Assembly (NCBI GenBank): GCA_947372535.1
Contig: CANBUA010000286.1
Span: forward strand, 1-5,717
Source: Burkholderiales bacterium
Lineage (GTDB): Bacteria; Pseudomonadota; Gammaproteobacteria; Burkholderiales; Burkholderiaceae
DNA: 5,717 nt
Direction: 5' to 3'
Position 1 is the first letter of the stretch, and every line of letters starts with the position of its first letter. The notes beneath the pieces were generated by a model. It worked only from the letters and a program-made list of their open reading frames with translations, was not told where the DNA came from and did no database searches. Position numbers and translations under genes: made by a program. Positions 1 to 5,230 of this stretch are shown here, in pieces.

Positions 1-1880
1 GCCGCTTCGGTGAAGCTGTCCGTGTTGACGACCGACACGCCATTGTCCAGGCGCGTGGTCACGAAGGCGCGGCCACGCTCGGTGTCCAGCACCACGCCCG
101 TGGGCAGGCCACCGCTCAGCACCAATTGGCTGGCTGGCGAAGGCGTGAAGGTGTTGCCCTCGAGTTGCGCGGTGGAATAACGCGCCAGCTTGTTGGTGCC
201 CATGGACGCCAGGTACAGCGTGCCGCCATCAGGCGTCACGGCCATCTCCAGCGGCGTGGCCACGGCGGCGGCTTTTTCGGCCGCAGTGCCCAGGCCTTGC
301 CCATAGCTGGTGATGTGCTTGTTCAGCAGGCGTGCCTGCACGTTGTTGTTGCCGTCGATCACGCTGATGCGTGCGTCCACGAAGTGGCCGTTGACGGTGG
401 TGCTGTTCTTGCCGGGGCCTTCGAAGCGGAACACATTGCGTGCGTCCTGGTTGCTCACGTACACCTTGCCACTGACCGGGTTGACAGCCAGGTTGAACAA
501 GGTGGTGCCCACATTCGTGGTCTTGTTGATGACGGTCGGCACAGCCGTGGTTGTGTCGATGGTGAAAACGTCGTTGTCGGGCAGGTTCAGGCGGATGTTG
601 TTGTTCCAGTTCTTGGGCGCGATGCCGCGCGCCGGGTCACCGCCGTCCATCCAGTCGCCATTGGCATTTTTCTGGACCAGCAGGCCCGTGGCAGGCGCCG
701 CGGAGCCATCGGCCGCTGCCGAGGGGCCAGCCTTGTCGAGCTTGCCTTGGGGGCCGCCCTGGGCGATGGTCGTGCGGTTGCCGGAGTTCAGCACGGCGGT
801 GAACACGCGGGTGCCATCCGCATTGCGGGCCAGACCGCGCAATGTGTCGCCGAACATGTTGAGCACGATTTTGGGTGTGCCCCCCAGGTTGGTGCCCGTG
901 GCATTGGCATCGAAGACCCACACGTCGGCTCGGCCAGTGCCGGGCTTGGACATCTGCGGATCGAACTTCACGTTCTGGCCACGGTGCGCGGCCGTGATGA
1001 AGGCCCAGCGGTTGCTCGGGCCCGCGAAGACGATGTCACGCGGCTCATCACCCACCAGCAGGGTGTTGACCACGCGCGCCGGCGAGGCCGACACATCGAC
1101 GATGCTCACGCTGTCGGACAGGTGGTTGACCACCCACAGCTGGCCATTGGGCGCCAACGCCACAGCCACCGGCTCCAGGCCGACAGGGATGGACTCTTTG
1201 AGCACGGGCGTGGTGCCGGACACATCGAACACTTCGACGCGCGCGTCCGGCGTGTTGACCACGTACAGCCGCTGACCATCACTGGAGAGCACCATGGGAC
1301 GCACATGACCGGATTCAAAGGTCGCGAAATCGCCGATGGCTGGCGCTTTGGCCGTGCCCCCGGTGCTGCCCCCACCGCCGGTGCTGGCCGCCGTTCCGCT
1401 GACCGTGATGTTGTTGACCGTGTAGGTCTCTGCGGCCCTCAGGGCCGAGGCCTTGAAACGCAGCGTGATGTTGGTGCCGTTGGCTGTTGCAGGCAGGGTG
1501 AAGCTGACCCGACCCAGCGTGGTGACCCGCGTCGACTCAAGCTGCTTGTAGGCGCCGCCATTGACAGCGTATTCCATGACGCCTGTGTCGAAGACCGCAG
1601 TGCTCGACATGGTGGTCGTGCGATCGTAGGCCACCGTGATGCCCGTATAGCCGACCGTGCTGATCGCCTTGGAAGTGATTGTTCCGTCGGTGGAGAAGGT
1701 CGAGCCAGCCATGACCGCCCCTGTAGCGCCGGTGGTCACCGTGCCTGCGGCGGTGAACGCGCCCAGGCCACTGCCGAAGCTCTGCTGGAAGATGGGCGTG
1801 CTCTGCGCACTGGCACCGGCAGCGGCCACCCAGCAGGCCAAGGCCAGCAGGGTTCGCGTGGTGCGGCGGGTTGTGATCAT
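1..1880 (-). CDS. Exported YVTN-type beta-propeller protein, C-terminus cut by window edge
   Basis: The minus frame is open from ATG at 1880 to the left edge: 626 residues and no stop, so the C-terminus is missing. An AGGAAA ribosome site lies 5 bases before the ATG. Residues 1-25 form a signal peptide (twin Arg stretches, LLALACWVAAAGASA, probable cleavage after ASA at 25), so the protein should be exported. Residues 29 to about 165 are a Thr/Ser/Gly-rich beta-type domain, followed by a Gly-rich linker near 166-175. Propeller-like repeats then recur: LYVVNT near 205, LWVVN near 249, KVYVSN near 470, TLYLAS near 555 and RAFVTT near 600, several preceded by PDG/PNG/SSDG-type turns. This is the YVTN/YncE-like or lactonase-fold propeller pattern. 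The family binds varied ligands, so the substrate is unknown. Related large proteins can carry extra C-terminal domains, which would lie outside the window. The propeller call is firm; the role is not. Confidence 0.85.
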   Translation of the reverse strand, partial: MITTRRTTRTLLALACWVAAAGASAQSTPIFQQSFGSGLGAFTAAGTVTTGATGAVMAGSTFSTDGTITSKAISTVGYTGITVAYDRTTTMSSTAVFDTGVMEYAVNGGAYKQLESTRVTTLGRVSFTLPATANGTNITLRFKASALRAAETYTVNNITVSGTAASTGGGGSTGGTAKAPAIGDFATFESGHVRPMVLSSDGQRLYVVNTPDARVEVFDVSGTTPVLKESIPVGLEPVAVALAPNGQLWVVNHLSDSVSIVDVSASPARVVNTLLVGDEPRDIVFAGPSNRWAFITAAHRGQNVKFDPQMSKPGTGRADVWVFDANATGTNLGGTPKIVLNMFGDTLRGLARNADGTRVFTAVLNSGNRTTIAQGGPQGKLDKAGPSAAADGSAAPATGLLVQKNANGDWMDGGDPARGIAPKNWNNNIRLNLPDNDVFTIDTTTAVPTVINKTTNVGTTLFNLAVNPVSGKVYVSNQDARNVFRFEGPGKNSTTVNGHFVDARISVIDGNNNVQARLLNKHITSYGQGLGTAAEKAAAVATPLEMAVTPDGGTLYLASMGTNKLARYSTAQLEGNTFTPSPASQLVLSGGLPTGVVLDTERGRAFVTTRLDNGVSVVNTDSFTEA

Positions 1881-1987
1881 GATCGTTTCCTGTGAACCAA
1901 ATGCCATGAACCGGGCGTGCCCGGGACGGTGGCTGGAGGGTATCAAGAAACGCCCGCAATCCCATGAGGGATATAACGGATGACATC

Positions 1988-2017
1988 ATTGTCTGCTTTG
2001 TGACAGATTATTGTAAA
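1988..2017. promoter_or_regulatory. Possible face-to-face promoter pair in the divergent intergenic region
   Basis: The 221-bp gap between the propeller gene and the holin-family gene must hold both promoters. On the plus strand TTGTCT (1989-1994) and TGTAAA (2012-2017) are 17 bp apart. On the minus strand TTTACA (complement of 2012-2017) and GACAAT (complement of 1988-1993) are 18 bp apart. Each hexamer matches the sigma-70 consensus at four or five of six positions. The -35 of one would sit on the -10 of the other. This is a by-eye match only. A small hairpin (CCGGG, CGTG loop, CCCGG) at 1911-1924 would fall in the propeller gene's 5' leader. Confidence 0.25.
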
Positions 2018-2101
2018 GCTGAGCAAAAGTCACGGGTGATGAGGGCAAATCATCTGGACGGGTCGGGTCATGATCTCGATATCCACTTTCATTTCTCCAC
2101 C

Positions 2102-2506
2102 ATGACCTCTTTTCTTCTGCACTGGGCCATCACGGCGCTTTCTTTGTGGGTGGCCAGCCGCATCTTCCAAGGCATCCGATTCACGAGCACCTCGTCACTG
2201 GTGCTGTCGGCCCTGCTGCTGGGTTTTGCCAATGCCATGGTCAAACCTGTGCTGATTTTTCTGACATTTCCGCTGACCTTGGTGACCTTCGGCCTGTTCC
2301 TGCTGGTCATCAATGCATTGATGATCTTGCTGGTGGCGGCGATGGTCAAAGGCTTCTCGGTGTCCGGTTTCTGGACGGCCTTTTTTGCGAGCATTTTCAT
2401 CGCCCTGCTCAGCATGTTCATGGGAGCCTTTTTCCAAGGTGGCGACCACGATGGCAACCGGTCCCAGGACATCATCCAGATGCCAGGCAAAGGGGTCTGG
2501 CTCTAG
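2102..2506 (+). CDS. Phage holin family IV-like small membrane protein
   Basis: This 134-residue, very hydrophobic protein has four predicted membrane segments at about residues 4-22, 33-54, 60-82 and 90-111, and a polar C-terminal tail (GGDHDGNRSQD). The conserved core ANAMVKP, then FPLTLVTFGLF, then LVINALMILL matches the Phage_holin_4_2 family (PF04020), common as a chromosomal inner-membrane protein of unknown function of about 110-120 residues. The name does not imply lysis activity here. The frame is open from 1964 with an upstream in-frame ATG at 2039. I chose 2102 because hydrophobicity and family length begin there, although no good Shine-Dalgarno sequence precedes it. It converges with the next gene, 12 bases separating the two stop codons. 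Confidence 0.85.
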   Translation: MTSFLLHWAITALSLWVASRIFQGIRFTSTSSLVLSALLLGFANAMVKPVLIFLTFPLTLVTFGLFLLVINALMILLVAAMVKGFSVSGFWTAFFASIFIALLSMFMGAFFQGGDHDGNRSQDIIQMPGKGVWL

Positions 2507-2518
2507 GCCGGTGACTGC

Positions 2519-2866
2519 TCAAGCTTGCCACATGGACCGGCCATCGGCCGGCTCGGTCTGAGTCAGGATCCACCGATCCAGCATCACCTTGCGTCCCGTG
2601 GGTACGTCGATGGCCTCCATGATCCGGCTGACCCGGATGACTCGCGGTTCATGTCCTGGGCCTTGCCTGACCAGGATCAGGCGCTGCAGCGGCATGGCCT
2701 CCAGGATGTCCACCGTGTCACGCTGCAACGCACCATCCTGATCGATGTGCATGATGGCCCACCTGGCCAATGGCTCGAACTGCCGCTCAGCGAAACGGGC
2801 CCAAGCTTGACTCAGGGCGTTGGTGATCGCGTCGAAGAGGGGAAAGACCTTTGGTTGGTTGGCCAT
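2519..2866 (-). CDS. Small conserved protein, paralogue of the gene at 3053, WYL/Sm-like core possible
   Basis: This 115-residue soluble protein starts at ATG 2866 with TGGAG five bases upstream (complement of 2872-2876). Residues 1-32 are probably helical. Residues 33-99 look like a small beta-barrel: LARWAIMHID, then DGALQR, then RLILV, then RVIRVSRIMEAIDVPTG and DRW. The protein aligns without gaps to the plus-strand gene at 3053. Residue numbers coincide for W36, D42, D44, Q48, R49, P59, R62, R78, S80, R81, I82, E84, A85, D87, T90, G91, V94 and W99. The pattern of acidic strand, loop, hydrophobic strand and an R-x-x-R-I-x-x-x-x-D-x-x-TG ending recalls stand-alone WYL-like domains, which often sense ligands or nucleic acid. 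That link is inference from pattern alone. I do not recognise a named gene. It lacks the membrane helix of its paralogue and may be its cytoplasmic counterpart. Confidence 0.8.
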   Translation of the reverse strand: MANQPKVFPLFDAITNALSQAWARFAERQFEPLARWAIMHIDQDGALQRDTVDILEAMPLQRLILVRQGPGHEPRVIRVSRIMEAIDVPTGRKVMLDRWILTQTEPADGRSMWQA

Positions 2867-2917
2867 GACTGCTCCAGTTGGTGAAGCTGGATGCTAGGGC
2901 GACGGCCAGGGCCCGTC

Positions 2918-2993
2918 ACTCCCGCTCAGGGGTGCCCCCGGAAGAGGGAAGCCAGCCTGATTCCCCCATTGGGGTGCCCTCCTCAGCGGGAGT
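2918..2993 (+). repeat. Nested inverted repeat, possible structured RNA or REP-like element
   Basis: The outer arms ACTCCCGCTCAGG (2918-2930) and CCTCAGCGGGAGT (2981-2993) pair at 12 of 13 positions. Next inside, GGTGCCCC (2931-2938) pairs with GGGGTGCC (2971-2978) over 8 bp including two G-U pairs. An inner GGGAA/TTCCC stem (2946-2950 with 2961-2965) closes a 10-base loop. The two wobble pairs become A-C mismatches in the opposite strand, so the plus-strand RNA folds better. The element lies between two divergent gene starts, where a terminator is not expected, and no T-tract follows. Confidence 0.6.
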
Positions 2994-3042
2994 TACAAAT
3001 TTGAGGTCGTTCCATACGATTCGAACACCATCGAACGAATCG
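2992..3042 (+). promoter_or_regulatory. Possible promoter and operator upstream of the 3053 gene
   Basis: CGATTCG (3017-3023) and CGAATCG (3036-3042) form a perfect 7-bp inverted repeat with a 12-bp spacer. Inside it TCGAAC is directly repeated 10 bp apart (3021-3026 and 3031-3036), which places the copies on one helical face. A weak sigma-70-like pair, GTTACA (2992-2997) and TACGAT (3015-3020), has a 17-bp spacer, and its -10 overlaps the left arm. The right arm abuts the ribosome site GGAAG (3042-3046). The dyad is seen directly; the operator role is inferred. Confidence 0.35.
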
Positions 3043-3052
3043 GAAGTACCTC

Positions 3053-3436
3053 ATGGCCACCACCTATCAGGCAATCGCCCTGCTCTGCACCGCCCTCTGC
3101 AGCTTGGCCGTGGCCTGGCTGCTGCTCGGCCTTCGCGAGGTGACCGAACTGGCCTGCTGGTCGGTGCTTTACCTGGATGACGATGCCCGGATGCAGCGGG
3201 CCGCCATCCGCATCCAGGCCGTGAGCCCGGTCGAGCGGCGCCTGATGGTCTGGGTGGCTGGTAGTGCCAGAAAACGGCTGTTTCGCATCAGCAGGATCGT
3301 TGAGGCGCGGGACATGTCCACCGGGATGCCGGTCGATGTCGAGAAGTGGGTTGGCAGCTTTGCCATGAGCCAGCCGATGCACAAGGGCCGGCGCATGACA
3401 CTGAGCCGCGCCGAGACGGCGGGGCTGTCCCTCTAG
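3053..3436 (+). CDS. Membrane-anchored small protein, paralogue of the gene at 2519
   Basis: This 127-residue protein starts at ATG 3053 with GGAAG (3042-3046) six bases upstream. Residues about 6-27 form one membrane helix (AIALLCTALCSLAVAWLLLG), and the rest probably lies in the cytoplasm. Residues 33-99 are the same core as in the minus-strand gene at 2519-2866: LACWSVLYLDDD, MQR, RLMVWV, RLFRISRIVEARDMSTG and EKW. Identical residues fall at identical numbers with no gap, about a third of the core by eye. The C-terminal tail is basic and continues about 28 residues past the core. No catalytic motif is visible and I do not recognise a named gene. A WYL- or Sm-like fold is a guess from the strand pattern. 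Its TAG is one base from the stop of the convergent gene at 3438-3662. Confidence 0.8.
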   Translation: MATTYQAIALLCTALCSLAVAWLLLGLREVTELACWSVLYLDDDARMQRAAIRIQAVSPVERRLMVWVAGSARKRLFRISRIVEARDMSTGMPVDVEKWVGSFAMSQPMHKGRRMTLSRAETAGLSL

Positions 3437-3437
3437 C

Positions 3438-3662
3438 TCAGGTCGATTTTTTCTTCTTTCGCTTTGGCGGTGGCGATGCTGCCGGTACGCTCAAGGCACC
3501 GGCCCAGAAATCCACCATCTGCTTCGTGCCTTCGGCCATGAGCGCAGTGGTCTGGCGCTTGGTCTCGGCCACAGCCAGCCCACGGGCTGAGCCCATGGCG
3601 GCATTGGCACCGCTGAGCCACATGCTGAGGAAGGGGTTCTTCTTGGTCCACGGGTTCTTCAT
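3438..3662 (-). CDS. Short conserved-type protein with Lys-rich tail, possibly phasin-like
   Basis: This 74-residue protein begins MKNPWTKKNPFLSMWLSG. An amphipathic helical stretch rich in Ala follows (SARGLAVAETKRQ, then MVDFWAGAL), and it ends in a PPPKRKKKKST tail. The start at 3662 is chosen because GGAGG lies 8 bases upstream. The same frame is open to ATGs at 3713 and 3755, giving 91 or 105 residues, but neither has a clear ribosome site. The KKNPFLSMWLS head and helical body resemble small hypothetical or phasin-like proteins of Burkholderiales, from memory only. A granule or membrane-surface role would be inference. The poly-Lys tail, encoded by the T/C-rich run at 3443-3470, suggests binding to an acidic partner. 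Confidence 0.65.
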   Translation of the reverse strand: MKNPWTKKNPFLSMWLSGANAAMGSARGLAVAETKRQTTALMAEGTKQMVDFWAGALSVPAASPPPKRKKKKST

Positions 3663-3791
3663 GATGATGCCCTCCAGGTCTCGCCCGGCTACAAAGCGAG
3701 CAGGCGTGGTCATGATCAGCAATTGGTGGGCCCGCCAGGGCGCAGGGCCGACCACAGCTTGTTCGTCTCGTTCTTCGCGCTCATGGACGTG

Positions 3792-3861
3792 TTGAGACGA
3801 AAAAAATCCCTAAGTCGTTGAAAACTTAGGGATTTTTAGGTCTCAAGAGACGTCTTGAGAC
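3792..3861 (+). repeat. Three copies of a TTGAGAC unit making competing hairpins
   Basis: TTGAGAC occurs at 3792-3798 and 3855-3861, and inverted as GTCTCAA at 3840-3846. The inverted copy can pair with the first, lengthening the terminator-like stem it encloses, or with the third in a separate 9-bp hairpin (GTCTCAAGA 3840-3848 with TCTTGAGAC 3853-3861, loop GACG). The two pairings exclude each other. Confidence 0.55.
3802..3837. terminator. Bidirectional intrinsic terminator-like hairpin
   Basis: AAAAATCCCTAAGT (3802-3815) and ACTTAGGGATTTTT (3824-3837) are perfectly complementary over 14 bp around an 8-base loop. The stem ends in a T-run on the plus strand and a longer one on the minus strand, so it could stop transcription from either side. 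It would separate the GC-rich block on the left from the AT-richer, mobile-looking DNA on the right. The nearest gene that would use it from the right ends at 4667, so the link to any one gene is loose. Confidence 0.6.
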
Positions 3862-3862
3862 G

Positions 3863-4378
3863 TTTGAATGGGCCGGGGTCACACGAAACATGGGCTGGAA
3901 CCCGCATGAATGCTGGTTTTTTTAAATCTATGAACTGAAGTTACCCGCAAAGTTACCCGCAAGTCACGCACGTTAGAGCCTTGCTGTGACCATCCCACAT
4001 TCCTTAAGGTCTCCAAACGGCCACTTTGAAAAAAAAGCTTCCTAGCAAACTTTGTAAGCAGCATGCTGGTCAGATGGCTTCGCGCGCAGATTGTTTTGAG
4101 GCGGAACCTTTCGATGTCAACTTTCTTCGTTTAGCTGCACCACAAGGCCAAAAATTTAACCCCCGGGGGGTGTATTTTCACTTGCCATAAAAATGATGTT
4201 GAATGTTCGGTTTCCCGCCTTGAACCCTCAGACTTTCGACCACCCCCTCCCCCTGTCTATAACGCGGGTGTGCACACGATGAGTACCGGTCGGTCCCCTA
4301 TGGTCGTTTGCTCAGACTTTTACCCGCCCCCCCGGTTATCACCATGTGGCGATCACGGGAGGCCCTCCTCAAAAGTGC
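3863..4378. other. Gene-free AT-richer stretch
   Basis: I see no convincing gene here. The short open frames lack ribosome sites and family features. Besides the tandem 12-mer at 3939-3962, it holds a perfect CCCCCGGGGG palindrome (4160-4169), a perfect GTGTGCACAC palindrome (4268-4277) and homopolymer runs. Base use differs from the GC-rich coding block on the left, in keeping with acquired DNA. Confidence 0.5.
3939..3962 (+). repeat. Tandem 12-bp direct repeat
   Basis: AGTTACCCGCAA occurs twice back to back (3939-3950 and 3951-3962), followed by a degenerate GTCACGCA. Short tandem sites of this kind can be integrase arm-type or replication-protein binding sites. No function can be assigned from the sequence alone. 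Confidence 0.55.
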
Positions 4379-4492
4379 GGGGACAACGGGGACAACTGGC
4401 AAAAAATGGGCTAAGTGGTTGTCAGTATTTAGAAAATTTGTCCCCAAAAATGCTGGGGACAGCCTCGCTCGCTTGGGGACACTGGGGACAAA
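4379..4492 (+). repeat. GGGGACA iteron-like repeat cluster
   Basis: Five direct copies of GGGGACA begin at 4379, 4388, 4455, 4475 and 4484, and one inverted copy lies at 4439-4445. The first two form an exact tandem pair of a 9-mer (GGGGACAAC twice), and the last two form a second 9-bp-spaced pair (GGGGACACT, GGGGACAAA). The inverted copy TTTGTCCCC (4437-4445) is perfectly complementary to the last unit. It can also make a 7-bp hairpin with the copy at 4455. The array resembles iterons, but it could also be the degraded tail of a coding repeat. Confidence 0.6.
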
Positions 4493-4548
4493 ATTCTTTG
4501 CTTGATCGTGGGGCGCGTCTGTAAACATGCTGCGCTGGGATGACTTGG

Positions 4549-4598
4549 CCAGGATGAAGAGGCGCCAGGAGGGAAAGGGCTTTGCCTCTTCATCCTGG
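4549..4598. repeat. Perfect 15-bp inverted repeat with a purine-rich loop
   Basis: CCAGGATGAAGAGGC (4549-4563) and GCCTCTTCATCCTGG (4584-4598) are perfectly complementary across a 20-base loop. CTTG (4544-4547) and CAAG (4602-4605) can add four pairs beyond a small internal loop. The loop contains AGGAGG on the plus strand, hence CCTCCT on the minus strand. It lies 68 bases past the stop of the helix-turn-helix gene. No T-run follows on either side, so it is not a classical terminator. Confidence 0.6.
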
Positions 4599-4666
4599 TG
4601 TCAAGCACCTTTCTAAAATGCGCGCAAGGTATCCCCCACGCGGCCCCCCGCCGCCCCGTCCTACCG

Positions 4667-4903
4667 CTACTCGTGCGACTCAAGTCCTGGACGCTTGATC
4701 ACGACAAATCGGGCGTGCAGTCGTTGTATCTCGAGCATCGCTCCAAGGTACTCACCCACCCATTCAGGTATGGGGACATGCCCCTTGCGCCAACGCCAAG
4801 CGGTGTTCGGCACAATGCCAGCCTTCCTGGTGAAGTCAGAAGCCTTCCACCCAAGTTCAGACAGAGCAGTGTCAAAGGCTTCGGGAGTGATTGACCGGGA
4901 CAT
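4667..4903 (-). CDS. Small helix-turn-helix DNA-binding protein of phage/mobile-element type
   Basis: This 78-residue protein begins MSRSITPEAFDTALSELGW. A helix-turn-helix is visible at about residues 20-39: KASDFTRK, then the turn AGI, then VPNTAWRWRKG. The following VPIPEWVGEYL is typical of small Cro/XRE-like proteins found beside phage and island replication genes. A longer version from ATG 4939 adds 12 polar residues. I prefer 4903 because GAGGAAG lies 8 bases before it, while 4939 has only a weak AGCAAG. It probably binds DNA, perhaps the repeats or palindromes nearby, to control the element. That target is inference. It lies downstream of the DUF927-like gene on the same strand, across a gap of about 300 bp, so it likely has its own promoter. 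Confidence 0.75.
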   Translation of the reverse strand: MSRSITPEAFDTALSELGWKASDFTRKAGIVPNTAWRWRKGHVPIPEWVGEYLGAMLEIQRLHARFVVIKRPGLESHE

Positions 4904-5040
4904 CCCGGTGTCTTCCTCTTGTGTAGTTGAAGTGTTCATCTTGCTGCTTGAAAGCCTTAAAGTTCACTGCGCACAGCGTAGCATGCCCACAATTAGTAGA
5001 TAAAAACAATGATTTTCTCTACATAAAGTTAACATAACGC

Positions 5041-5192
5041 CCGTTGTGCGGAATGTGCAAGGAAAGTTATGCACAGCCTCAATCGACGGAAACCCGCATG
5101 AACACTGGGCTTGCGGTCGATGCACAATTTTTAAGCAATTCTAACCCAGCGTGTTTTCGCCTATGTAGATTTTTACGAGAAAGTTATCCACA
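5041..5192 (+). other. Origin-like region with DnaA boxes
   Basis: TTATCCACA at 5184-5192 is the perfect consensus DnaA box, and TTATGCACA at 5067-5075 fits TTATNCACA. Both lie in the same longer context GAAAGTTATNCACA (5062-5075 and 5179-5192), with starts 117 bp apart. Weaker 7-of-9 matches lie at 5118-5126 (CGATGCACA) and, inverted, at 5045-5053 (TGTGCGGAA). An AT-rich tract at about 4990-5037 could serve as an unwinding element. The region separates the helicase-primase-like gene from the regulator. A replication origin is the natural reading, though DnaA boxes also act as promoter regulators. Confidence 0.45.
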
Positions 5193-5230
5193 TTTTGCAA
5201 AAACACGTTGTGTGGCAATCTGTGGTTTGG

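Noticed and set aside
126..1895. Long plus-strand open frame of 589 codons (and a shorter one at 310-1275)
   Set aside because: They are antisense shadows of the beta-propeller gene. Their translations are rich in Arg/His/Gly without domain features, while the minus frame has a signal peptide, ribosome site and propeller repeats.
2089..2490. Minus-strand open frames opposite the holin-family gene
   Set aside because: The plus frame has four membrane segments and family motifs; the opposite frames have none.
3017..3042. GTTCGAATC-like T-loop suggesting a tRNA on the minus strand
   Set aside because: The flanking bases do not form a T-stem, and no acceptor or anticodon arms can be drawn.
3716..3784. 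Minus-strand 22-codon open frame ending two bases before ATG 3713
   Set aside because: It has no ribosome site, no recognisable features and is too short to support, although a leader peptide or gene remnant is conceivable.
3879..4064. Minus-strand 61-codon open frame
   Set aside because: It has no convincing ribosome site or domain and spans the tandem repeat, so it is probably chance.
4270..4528. Short open frames on both strands over the GGGGACA array
   Set aside because: Overlapping frames on both strands are open, with repeat-derived peptides (GTTGTTG, VPVVP) and no family match. This fits noncoding repeats better.
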